Positions 32,770-43,467 of a stretch of DNA of 64,000 bases are shown here, piece by piece. A program made the translations under genes and the position numbers. The stretch spans positions 1,240,001-1,304,000 of the forward strand of contig JAEUWY010000001.1 in assembly GCA_022059125.1 (NCBI GenBank), given 5' to 3'. The stretch is from Corynespora cassiicola (taxonomy: Eukaryota; Ascomycota; Dothideomycetes; Pleosporales; Corynesporascaceae). Position 1 is the stretch's first letter; each line of letters starts with the position of its first letter. The notes below the pieces were generated by a model. It was not told the DNA's origin. It ran no database searches and saw nothing but the letters and a program-made list of their open reading frames with translations.

Positions 32770-33297
32770 TGGGGGCCCCCGGGAGAGAGGTGGTGAGAGG
32801 ACAAGAGAGAATGAACGGAGGGGCTTTGGGAAGATGGTGGTGATTTGCATCATGCGTGCGGTCTTTTGAGCTCTGCAGCTCCAGCTCATCATCTGCATTA
32901 GCGCGGCGTTTTTGGGAAGAAGTTCGAAAAGTCTGGTCCCGGGCTTTATTTTGGGCTGGGCGTTTAGGCAGCGTAATGGGTGGACGGTATGGCTAAGGAA
33001 TGCAATTGCTTTGGTCGAAACGATCCTATCTGCACAGAAACAGGTCCCGCCTTTTTTTTGTTCCTTGCGTACGAATCGAAAGACTGGCATGGAACAGGTG
33101 ATCCAGTACCTCTGTATACCTTCTTCTCTCCAACTGCTAACCATGCTAACATACAAGTCTACCTTCGTGTTATATTTGTACCAGTGCTGATCAAATCCAA
33201 CCCACCAAATCCCAAACTCCAAAGAAGCACGTCAAGGGCGTGTGCCACATATCTAAGCGCTGCAGTAACGTGAAATTCTGGAATGGAGAGCGAACCG
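32770..33297. other. Convergent 3' region
   Basis: About 530 bp between two stop codons, BOS1 on plus and the unknown gene on minus. It should hold both polyadenylation regions. No gene is seen. Confidence 0.6.
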
Positions 33298-34242
33298 CTA
33301 AAGCTCAATCTCAAGGGGTGCGCGGTTTCTGAGAAGACGGGGCTGCGGTGGGCCCACAAAGAGTGGTCCTGCATTAACATCATATTCAATCCGGTTGACT
33401 TTGTCTTCCAACATGCGTTGGCGGGCTGCAAGACGGGCTATTTCATTGTCATTGTTGTTGTAAGGTGCTAGTGCCAGACTCATTGCAGGTCTAGGCGGCG
33501 GGAGAGGTGCGACGAGGAGTATTTTCTCTTTTGGAGGGAGGAGAAGGGGGGCAGGGGGTAGTATCCACTGTGGCCTCGGTGGTTGTATTCGTGGTGTAGG
33601 GGGACGGTACACTATTGGAGGTGGCATCGTTCTTGCCCTGGGCTCTAGGACCATAATCTTTCCTGGGCTTCGTCCTCGGTGGAAGTTAGTGAAGTAGTCA
33701 CTGTCGCGTTCTAGGTAGTCGAGACATTGCTCGATGGTGTACTCAGGTTCCAGGCCGTAGAGGAATCTTAGCGCGTCCGCCCAATCATGAAGATGGTTTG
33801 GTCGCTCGTCGATGATGGGATGCTGGAAGTCCAGGAAAAGGTCGATCAGTGCTCGCGCAAGTGAGGTCGACTGACTCATCTGGGCGAAACGGGCGAGAAT
33901 GTAAAAGCGATTGCGGCCGCGAACAAGGCCTTTAGATGGATCAAACGTGTTCATGTCTAGACACAGCTTCTTTGACAATCTGAACCCCAGGCGTCGGGAG
34001 AGACCTTTGAAGTGCTGCTGTGGGGGACTGAGGGAGCCAAATAAGATCCGAAGTGCACTTTGGATCACGACGAGTCCCTTTCGTTTTGGTAAGGACTGAT
34101 CGAGTATGTGAGCCAGAATTTCCAAATCCACTCCCTGCTCTTGCATAACATGCTCCCACAGGGCGGGAAAGTGCTCCAAGACGTCAGAATACCTCAATGG
34201 CTGATTTGGATAGCCTCCGTCCATAACCCAGACAGTGTCCAT
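33298..34242 (-). CDS. Hypothetical proline-rich protein
   Basis: Single-exon frame of 314 codons starting at ATG 34242; I do not recognise the family. The N-terminal 190 residues look globular and helical (LEHFPALWEHVMQEQG, SLARALIDLFLDFQHP). Residues about 195-260 are proline-rich with repeated PPxP runs (TMPPPIVYRPPTPRIQPPRPQ), and a short helix (DNEIARLAARQRMLEDKVNRIEYDV) near the end could be a coiled coil. There is no signal peptide or membrane segment. The frame's length and steady amino-acid composition favour a real gene. Confidence 0.65.
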   Translation of the reverse strand: MDTVWVMDGGYPNQPLRYSDVLEHFPALWEHVMQEQGVDLEILAHILDQSLPKRKGLVVIQSALRILFGSLSPPQQHFKGLSRRLGFRLSKKLCLDMNTFDPSKGLVRGRNRFYILARFAQMSQSTSLARALIDLFLDFQHPIIDERPNHLHDWADALRFLYGLEPEYTIEQCLDYLERDSDYFTNFHRGRSPGKIMVLEPRARTMPPPIVYRPPTPRIQPPRPQWILPPAPLLLPPKEKILLVAPLPPPRPAMSLALAPYNNNDNEIARLAARQRMLEDKVNRIEYDVNAGPLFVGPPQPRLLRNRAPLEIEL

Positions 34243-35653
34243 CTTCGTAGGTACTCAGTATTTGCTGGGGAAACGACTGCCAAATCCTCGTCCTGAGCGT
34301 TTAAAGGAGGATGGGTCGAGGAAAAGCCCGGATTCTGAGTATTTACTTACCAGAGGCTCCAATATATCCAGCTTTTGGATCCGAGATACGCTTACAACCC
34401 AGTGTGACAACCGCCCACACTTGGTCGCACTGATATGTTTGCTATTCGAAAGATGACCGCATATCCAGGTAATGCCTCTCTAGATGCTCACAGTTGCTTG
34501 AATGACAAACAAGTTTCCTCGATGGAATGATCAAGGAGGTGTAAATAATACGGTGAGGCGGATTCCCTTCCGCTTCCGCAGCCGGTCTGTATGGAAAACG
34601 AGGCTGCATTTGTCGACACAGCCACGCCCGTGTCACGCTGTGCTGGACCTACGATCCCGGTCATATTGCCAATACCAGCCAGTGGAAAGAAGAATGGGGC
34701 AGGATTGAAACCGTTCGTGTGAGCAGGATTTTTCGATCGCGGCCCGACATTAGGGCGGATTGTAGTAGATCGACCGCCGCGTAGGTAGGGCTCCAGAACT
34801 ATGCCAGTGTCCAGAGTACTTACCCTATCGTATACCGCTTGGTTCTTGTTTGGTTTCAGTCCTCATATCGGGGTGCGGCACTTTCCGGCCAATGGAGAGA
34901 GCGTACTCTTCTGCCGCCGAATGAAACCAAGACTGGGATAATCAAACATTGGGTTATGGACACGTCCATGATGAGACAAGCTTTTTTTTTACATTTGCTA
35001 TTCTCTTGGAACGGTGAGTAAGGAGTATAGACCAGGACTATATACAGTATAGTTAGGTGTTGCAGTGGCAGTCATCTCCTGCAACCATGTTATTGGCGTC
35101 ACACATGTGGCACGCCAAAAGGCGAACGTACGTGAAGGTCGGCGACCTGTGTCCAGACAAGAGAATCAAGAGAATTGTGGAGCCATGGATGCGTGACAGA
35201 GGAAATCAGAAGTGATGAGACTGTAGAGCCAACGCCTGTCCACATGCCGTCACCTGCCGCTTCCGTCGCTAACCCGAGGAGAAGGAACGACCTCGCATGG
35301 GCTCTTTCCCAATACCTAGGTGGTTGCACAACCCCACGCTCCTATTTCATGCATCGCACCGAGACATAGGCCCTCCCTCCTTCATCTTCTCTCACGCCAG
35401 TCTTCTTTACCCCCACTGACATCCATGCATGTATTGGATCTCCCTCAGGCCAGCACTCTTTCATCACCGTTCCACCACGGCAACAAGCAATCATCCATAC
35501 CAAGTCACATGCAACAACATCCGAAATGGGTAAACGACCTACAATATGCTCATTTTCGGTGCGAAGATAGACATGTAAACTCCCAGAATGCGTTCGTGTA
35601 TCGTGTCTCAAAGATCCCTGGATATCCCGCCAACGCCATGTCACAAGCTAAAT
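34243..35653. other. Intergenic, about 1.4 kb
   Basis: Between the start of the unknown gene and the stop of nitrite reductase. Small frames occur on both strands, none with a domain. A 141-codon plus frame at 35320-35745 runs into the nitrite reductase 3' end and is considered a shadow. Confidence 0.55.
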
Positions 35654-38600
35654 CTACCAGTCCAAGCCTCCCGCGCCCCGCTCACCACCGGCCAGTATCA
35701 TGTTTGCTTTGCCCTTCTCCCCTAGTCCATTTTCCAAGTGGCTGACTACCGTTCCCTTTCTGCCCTTCGCATGCTGAATCTTCAGCTTCTTATCCAGGCT
35801 GTCAAACGGATCCGTTGTCTCGCTCTTCTTGACCTTGAACTTCTCGGTTCCGAGCACTGAATCCAATTCCTCGACACTTGGAAGCTTGACGTAAACCCAT
35901 CCGTCGTCCCTCGCCTCGATGGGGAAAGTCGCAATGTTGACTTCATCGTCGTTGCCGCACTTTCCTGCATTCTCGCCGCCGAGCTCGTAGTTGCGCTTGT
36001 GGAGCGGGCACGATACCCAGAGCTTGTTGTTTTTGACGTCGTCGCCGATCAGGCCATCGGACAGGACAAAGGCACGCTTGTGTGGGCACATCTGCTGTGT
36101 GCAGTACCACTTGCCCTTGACCTTGAAGACGGCGAGCTGCGTGTCGCCCCTCTTGATAGCCTTAGAGTCTCCGGTGGGGATATCCCTAAACTCTTCCGAC
36201 TTGACCAGGGGCTGCCATGACAGCTCGCTCCACTTGTGACCGCGGAAGTCCTCCTTGACCGAATCCTTGGGCCAATAAGACGGACGCTCCTGATCGCGCT
36301 CTTTGGTCGGCTCGATCGTATCGTTGATGTTCTCTTGGGTGTTTGCGAATTGGGAGAACAAAGCCCGTCGCGAGGGGCTCTTGAGAACTTCGGTCCATTC
36401 GCAAAAGTAGGACTCGACGAGCTGGTTCATCTGCTTCTCAAGATCCGCGCAAATTCCCAGCTTGTCCTCCAAGATGACCTCCTGCAGATACTTGATGCCT
36501 CCAGGCAGGTTCTCGATCCACCGCGCAGTCCGCTGTAGTTTATCGGCTGTGCGAATGTAGAACGAGAGGTAACGGTCGAGGATCGGGATAACATCGTCGG
36601 GAGGCACATCTTTGGCTAGAAGCTCAGAATGCCTGGGCTTCGCACCACCGTTGCCACCAACGAAGATGTTGAAGCCTTTTTCGGTCGCAATGAGACCAAA
36701 ATCTTTGTTCTGGGCCTCGGCACACTCTCGGACGCAGCCAGAAACACCGCCCTTGATCTTGTGAGGTCCACGGATCGACTTGTAGCGTTCCTCGAGACGA
36801 ACCGCCATGCCAACACTGTCGCCGATTCCGAATCGACACCAGGTCGTGCCAACGCAGGATTTGACTGTTCGCAGAGACTTGGCATATGCGTGGCCAGACT
36901 CCATACCACCATCGATGAGCTCCTGCCAGATGGCCAAGAGATCCTGTTTTCTCGCACCAAACATATCGATGCGCTGTCCTCCAGTGACCTTGCAGTAAAG
37001 GTTGAACTTCTTTGCGACCGTGCCGATGATGATAAGTTTCTCGGGGGTAATCTCTCCGCCAGCAACACGTGGCACAACGGAGAAGGTGCCGTTCCTTTGG
37101 ATGTTGGCCAGAAACTTGTCGTTGGTCTCCTGAAGACCGCGTCTTGGGTCGTCCAGCAAATGCTTGTTGAACAGCGATGAGATGATGGATCCAATCGCTG
37201 GCTTGCAGGCCTCACAACCGACGGAATCGGGCTCTCTTCCGCACTCCTTCATCACATCGGCAAACTCTTTCAATCCCTTGACGTAGACGATGTTGAACAA
37301 GTCGGCACGCGAGTACTCAAAGTGTGGGCATAGGTGGTTCTTGACCTCCTGGCCCATCGAAGACATGGTCTTGTTGAAGATGGTCTGCACAAGCGGCATG
37401 CAGCCACCACAACCGGTCCCCGCCTTGGTGCACGACTTGACATCGCCGATGCTCTTGCAGGTTCCCTCTTTGACCGACTTGACGACATCCCCTTTGGTGA
37501 CGTTGTGGCAAGAACAGATCTGGGTATCGTCGTCGCTGAGAAGGTCAGTATTTGAAGCTATATGGGTTTGGTCCAACTTACAGGTCATCGCCGTCGTCAT
37601 CTCCCTTTTGAGCTCCAATGATAAGCTCGCTCGGCGGGATCTCCAGCTGTTTCTGGTTCTTGACCATTGGCACCAGCTTGATGTAGTCTTTGGTGTCGCC
37701 AATCATCATTCCACCCAACAGGTACTTGCCGTCCATGGTGAAGAGGTACTTCTTGTACACTTGCTGGAACGGATCCTTGTAGGTGAGAGCTTTGACTGGT
37801 GGTGCAGGAGGGCCGTCCGTCAGGCTCTTCACCTTCTCCATGGTTCCATTCACCCCCTCTTTCTTGGCTGCTCGTTGACGTCCAGGCATGTCCTTGGGGC
37901 CATCGCGGTCCGCGAAAAAGTCGCCAAAGCTCGCCACCTCCACGCCCAATAGCTTCAGCTTGGTGCTGAGATCTGGGCGCTTGAATTTCCTTAGAGAGTG
38001 TGCTTTGGCTTGTGTGAGGTTGAATGCAAGGACATCGGCCATCTCAACGCCGGGCGCAATCAGACCAAATGTTTGGTTTTCCCAACTTGCACACTCGCCA
38101 ATGGCGTAGATGTCGGGAACAGATGTGGATAGATCGGGTGCGACAACGATACCGCCGCCGCGGTCTGCACATCTGATTCCAGATTTTCGTGCCAGCTCGT
38201 CACGGGCTTTGATGCCAATCTGTTCTTGTTAGGTTTTGTCTTCAAACTTCAAGACGGCCACTTACGGCAAAGCAGATGCACGAGCAATCCATCTCCTCAC
38301 CATCTTCGAAGATAACACCCTTGACGAAATTTTCCTCGTCAGTAAGAATCTTGCCAACGCGCTTGCTGAGCATGACGTCCAGGCCCATTTGCCGGACCTG
38401 TTCCACTACCATGCCACCCGCGTCGCTGTCCAGCTGCCGCGAAAGGACCCATCGATTTCTTTCAATAAGCTTGACCTGTCCAAATTCTTGGAGATCCATC
38501 ATGGCATGAGCAGCCTCAAGTCCAAGAAGACCACCTCCCACCACTGCGCCGGTTGTGCCCTTTCTCGTGCTGGAGAACTCAATGAGCCTCTGCAGGTCTT

Positions 38601-39310
38601 CAATTGTTCGATACACAAAGACGCCTTTCGCATCGTGACCGGGGGTGTGTCGCGGAAGTAGCGCATCCGATCCAGTAGCGAGAACAAGGATATCGTACGG
38701 AACGGTCTCGCCGGATGACGTCTTGACGACTTTGTCTTGTGAATGGATTTCTGTGACGAGTGTGTTGAGGTGGTAGTTTAATGAGCCTTCGGGCATAGAT
38801 GAATACTGCGGGTATAAGCTTCGAGCCATTTCTAAGCGACTAGAGTACTTACCCATTCCTTGGGGTTGAGGTACAGGTTCTCGACCTCGCGATGCTGGAA
38901 GAAACTCGTCAAACCAACGCGATTATACGCCAGATGCGGCTCCTCTCCGATAACAATAATGTCGTATTCTCTCCTCCTCACATCGAGTTTCATGAGTTTC
39001 TCGCTGTAATCGATCAGCGCCACACTTCTTATATTCCATTTTAGGCCACTTACATGAACGCAATGCCAACCATACCCAACCCGACGACCACTACTCTTTT
39101 TCTCTTGGTGTCTTTTGGCAGTTCACCGTTCAAAGTCAACTCCTCCACCTTCTCAAGTAGCTTATTGGCCTCCGCATCGTTCCACTTTGCATTCGACATG
39201 TCTGCTGTTTTAGATGTCGAATCCCAGAAATTGGTCGGAGGGCTGTAGGAGTCGCCGCTCGTGGGTTCCAAGCCCGGTGTGAGTATCGGGAGAGGCTCTT
39301 CGGCAGACAT
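35654..39310 (-). CDS. niiA: Assimilatory nitrite reductase, NAD(P)H
   Basis: Cytosolic enzyme reducing nitrite to ammonium with six electrons. Five exons (39310-39054, 39003-38853, 38805-38266, 38219-37582, 37535-35654), introns 46-50 nt, 1155 residues. Order: NAD(P)/FAD pyridine-nucleotide oxidoreductase part ([23 protein letters not shown]), a BFD-like [2Fe-2S] segment (CSCHNV...[11 protein letters not shown]), ferredoxin-like repeats with sirohaem/[4Fe-4S] cysteines (SCVGTTWC and [10 protein letters not shown]), and a C-terminal Rieske-type domain (CPHKR, CPLHKR). The ATG at 39310 is the first in frame; the frame is open upstream to 39460 but starts there with TTG. It lies downstream of nitrate reductase on the same strand. 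Its sirohaem comes from MET8, also in this window. Confidence 0.96.
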
Positions 39311-39340
39311 GTGTGATGATATGTGGGCAGCGAAGTGCTC

Positions 39341-39348
39341 CCGCGGAG
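39341..39348 (-). promoter_or_regulatory. NirA/NIT4-like site CTCCGCGG
   Basis: CTCCGCGG on the minus strand fits CTCCGHGG, the site of the nitrate regulator NirA in Aspergillus. It lies 31 bp before the nitrite reductase ATG, closer than usual, so it may be in the leader. Sequence match only. Confidence 0.4.
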
Positions 39349-40098
39349 CTACGACGTGCTGTGATTTAAATTGATGAGTAAGTTTATTTCGATCTCTGCT
39401 CAGGCCATGCAGTTCGGGAGGATATGTAGCAGGGAAGATCGACGATGCAGCGTCGCACAATCCCTATGGGTAGGGTGGGATTACGTAGTATAAAACGAGG
39501 AGAAGACGTGAAACAAGCTCGAGCAAGAGCAAGAGAAAAAAGATATATCCGAACCGGGGCAGATGGGTATCACGGCGCAGGAATTGGAGAATCGGAACTA
39601 CTTCCGGCACCAGAGCAAATCGAAAAAAATAAGGTAACCTGAACATATGAACCGGCCGGGACCCTCAATGTCAAAATGCGTAGCCTACAATACTCGCTAG
39701 GTAATACCATGTGGCAACGGGCGCCTCACCAATCACCCGCCTGCGAATTCCAATCCCGCCGCGATAACGCACGTCAACCGGAGTCTGCATCCCATCCGCT
39801 GGGCCCTTTCCTCACATACGACTGTCAGAGAAAAATATCGCGCGCGCGAGACAGCCCCGCGGACGTCGTCGGAAATGCAGCCCTGGCACCATGGTCGCAC
39901 TGCCCACCACGCTGCGTTCCGGCCGCGACCCACCCAGCTCAACCGAACAGGGCGTTGCGACCCACTCTCACGCCCACGAGCGACCAGGGACCCGTGAGGG
40001 CTGATGAGCATCTCCGGGGAGAAAGACTGCTTGGCCTGGGTGGGCTGGCTGGTGGGCTGGGCCGTTCGCATGCGTGGGTCCGTGGGCTCGGGCGATCC

Positions 40099-40150
40099 TG
40101 ATAAGGTGAGCAGGGTCGTGGTGGTGCCAAGGCCATGGGGTGCTGATAAG
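40099..40150 (+). promoter_or_regulatory. Pair of TGATAAG (AreA/NIT2-type) sites
   Basis: Two perfect TGATAAG words, at 40099-40105 and 40144-40150, lie 45 bp apart and 790-840 bp upstream of nitrite reductase. A CGATAA word occurs at 39762-39767. Paired HGATAR sites are the typical target of the nitrogen-repression GATA factor AreA/NIT2. Binding is inferred. Confidence 0.5.
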
Positions 40151-40613
40151 GGATTGCTGGGCGTGACGGCGGAGATGGGGAGTTGGGAGTGAGGTTCTCC
40201 GGGGAGGAAGGGAGAGGGAATTGCTAGGTACCGCTTTGGGGGGTCTGTGATGAAGGGAGGGGATGGCTCGGTTGAGTGGAATGGCCTTTAGAGCGTTAGC
40301 ATGCATGTAGATTTTGGAAAAACTAGAGATGCGTACGCCAGTTCGTATAGTTAAATCCTAGACTGTAGTCGTTTTCATACAACATCTAGAGGTAAAAATG
40401 TGCAATGCCAGCCGTAGAATTCGTGATTTGATGCCTGTATATACAAAAGATCCTTCTCCTTGAAAACATTTAAAGACCAAGTTAAACAAAATGCGTGTAT
40501 GCTCCACACGAATATCATCTCCTCTCAACGCCAGCCCGCTATGCCAGTAAACAACGCCAAATGATTTTCCCCAGTGTAACCCTACACCCGCAAACCGCCC
40601 CTATAGTCCCCAT

Positions 40614-43467
40614 CTAGAAGAACAATAACTCCTCATCCGGCCACCCCTGCTCATTGAGCGCCTTGTGTACGCTCTTCTCCAGGGCCTCTGGCCCGCAAAT
40701 CAACACCATGGCCTCGCCCTCCGCGCCACGCTCACAATGCTCCTTGAGCAATGGCGCCGCAATGCGACCCCTCAGGCCCTGCCAATCCTCGGGCCCCTGC
40801 GTCAGCGTATGCAGTAGCTTGCACCGATCGACATTGTCGCGGGCGAAGACGTCGAGGTCGTCTTTGCACAAGATGTCCTCGACGAGGCGGTTCCCGTCCA
40901 GAACCACGCACGTGGTCGGATCGGCCTCGTCCTGCATGACGGCGCGCAGGACCTGGAAAATGGGCGTGATGCCCGAGCCGCCGCAAATCATGAAGAAGCG
41001 CTTCACGCGCCGCGGCTTGCCGTTCACGCTGCACAGGCCGCGAGAAATGTACTCGAATTTTCCGATTGGGCCTTTGAACTCGACGAAATGGCCTACGGGG
41101 ATGGCGTCCAGGGCCTTGGTCATGCGCCCGCCGGGCTGGTTCGGAGTGTCAAAGTACACTTTTACGAGCACGTCGCAGAACCCCTTCGCATCGATGGGCG
41201 AGATGGGCGTGTAGGAGCGGATGATGGCCTCGCGGGTGACGGGGTCGCGGAGGCGGATCATCAGGTGTTGGCCGGTGGGGAGGCCGAGGGGTTGCGCGGC
41301 GTGGTCGAGCTTGAAGGTGAAGATGCGCGTGTCCCACGACACTGTGGTCTTTGCGTGCAGGAGGCATTTTTGCCAGCTCCGGGGGTCGAGGAAGATGGGG
41401 CGGGGGGAGGTGGATTCGGGGGTGGGGTCGGGTTCGGAGAGGAGTTTGAGGGAGGTGGGGTCTAGAGTGCCGATATGGTAGTCGGGCATCATTGCTTTGG
41501 CAGTTTCGCTGTCTGCGGGTAGTGTTAGTGATGATTGAGGTGATGAGTGGGAAACGGGGGGGGGCTTACGGATTGCCATGAACTCGTCCGTGGCATCTTG
41601 TGCGGCGGCTGAGATGATACTCTGTGCACCACCGGGGTGGCCCTCGAGGAAAGCGGTGCCGTCGTATACCTCGCCATTGAGTGCAAACCATGGTTCTTCG
41701 GCTTTGTCGTGTTTTCTGAATTCATCGATGGTAATGGTGCGGTCGACTCCGTCCTTGGTCATCTTGATCTCCTTGGGAGCCTCAGCCTCAATGGCCGCCT
41801 CTTCGACACCTTCAATTTTCTCGCCCCACTGCCCATTCGTCAAGTTGCCACCCGACTTTTTCACCCTCTCCATCCATCCTCCAGGCATCAAGGCGGGCTG
41901 TGTGGGATGCTCAAATCGCAGAACACCGTGCTCGTTATGGATGGCGACACGGAACCAAGGGTTGTTCATCATGCCAAGTACCGACCAGTACATGTCTCTT
42001 GGCTGGATGTTCATGCTCTCGTCCATAACTCTGACCAGGATATCTTTTGCGTCCTTGAGCTCCTCGATCGCAATATCCAGGCTCCAGAAACACCAGCAAA
42101 AGCAAGTCTCGCGCCAGTCCATGTCTAGTCGACCACCAAAGAGCTGCTTATCTTCATAGGCGCGGTACTTGTCTTCTGCGTAGTCAATGTTGGAAAGTCG
42201 CCATGTTTTGCCCTTGTCTATGGAGACTTCGGCACGGGTGATCCGCCGGCCACCTCCGCTGTAGGCGTATCCTCGGACGGTGTACTTTTCTGGTGCAGAG
42301 GCTAGTGAGAGTTTCTCATCGTGTGCTGGATATGCGACTGCTGAGTTAGGGCTCAGGTCGTAAATGGCATAACGCTCATCTGTCCACCACTTGGGGTTCT
42401 TGGCAGACTCATCTGGGTCTACCATGGTGCTGGTTCATGTTAGACTGACTTACATAACAAGGTTCCGATTGACTTACGGAAGAACCCTGTTGTCGTAGAT
42501 GTGATACCAGTTGTCGCTAGGCTCAGCAGTGATGATCAGCTTCTTGAGCCACTTGACGCTTCGACCACCAATCTGGCCGGGGATGACTGCTCGCAGAGGC
42601 AATCCATGGTCAGGCCTCAGCGGCTCGCCATTCATCCCATGGGCAAGCATGATGCCGCGATTAGTATCCATGACCCAGTTGAGCTTGACTGAAGTACCGT
42701 AATAGCCATTTGGCTAACACTGATTAGTCCATATCCATCCATCACCTTGAGTAAACTTACCAACTTGTCTGCCCCCTCCATGCAGACATACTTGGCTTTC
42801 CTCAACGGCCGCGCCCGCTCAATGACATCCTTCATAACCACACCCGTAAACAACGCCGTCGAAACACCCGCCGCGCCCCAAGAAAAACCCTTCGACTTCC
42901 TCACCACATTCTGCTCCTTTCTCCGATTCCCTGCGCACACCAGGGTGATCGGATATGTGACATTTTCATACTCTGACAACAACTCCCTCAGCGTAATCTT
43001 CAATGGATTAGCCACCAATCTATTTTCACGATGATTAGCGCTGACGTTTTACAAAAGTGCGGAGGTCACACAAACCCCTCAACCGAGAACTCCCAGTCCA
43101 AAACGTCCTCGTCCCGCACAACAGGCACAGCTCCATGATTCCTGACGTAAAACAGCTCCGGGCTGGTTAGGAATCCCTCATTGAAGAGGTCAGTGAGCGG
43201 TGCTTCGACGTTGAACGGATGCACACCCGTGAGGCGGATTAACCGCGGGTCTCGCGGGACATGTGCATCTGGTGTAGGCCTGTCGACGTCAAGAACAGTC
43301 GCCGGTATCGACGTTGGCGGCGGGAGAGGGATATCGAGGTCCTTTCCGTCGTCGTTGACTTGCTTTCCGCTCTCGCCGTCGACGACCGTCTCCGGGGGTG
43401 TGGGCGGCAGGACTGGCATTGCGGATTCGTGCTGGACCACTGGCGGTTGCTGCACGGCTACGCTCAT
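40614..43467 (-). CDS. niaD: Assimilatory nitrate reductase
   Basis: Molybdenum cofactor-haem-FAD enzyme reducing nitrate to nitrite in the cytosol. Five exons (43467-43076, 43019-42761, 42713-42478, 42429-41570, 41512-40614), introns 47-57 nt, 881 residues. A low-complexity N-terminus rich in Pro and Val is followed by the molybdopterin domain with the Mo-ligand cysteine in TLVCAGNRRKEQN, then the dimerisation domain (PWFRVAIHNEHG). The cytochrome b5 domain has haem ligands in EGHPGG and, rebuilt across intron 4, FMAIHSETAKA. The FAD domain carries RSYTPIS and the NAD(P)H domain CGGSGITP and LICGPEA. The ATG at 43467 is the first in frame; the frame is open to 43530 from a TTG. Nitrite reductase follows in tandem. 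No nitrate transporter is seen in the window. Confidence 0.96.

Larger units (their letters stand above)
39311..40613. promoter_or_regulatory. Region between nitrate and nitrite reductase
   Basis: This 1.3-kb interval holds the nitrate reductase 3' region (right part) and the nitrite reductase promoter (left part). The section at about 39700-40250 is GC-rich, and open frames on both strands there reflect composition. GATA-type and NirA-type words inside are listed separately. Confidence 0.6.

Noticed and set aside
32167..33222. 351-codon minus frame over BOS1 exon 3
   Set aside because: Gly/Arg-rich low-complexity product of the GC-rich strand opposite a conserved SNARE.
39311..39460. 50-codon N-terminal extension of nitrite reductase
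   Set aside because: The open frame begins with TTG; the first ATG in frame is 39310, and the extra residues do not look like a conserved N-terminus.
39676..40306. Overlapping frames of 110-140 codons on both strands between the nitrate genes
   Set aside because: GC-rich promoter tract; frames in several registers at once indicate composition rather than genes.
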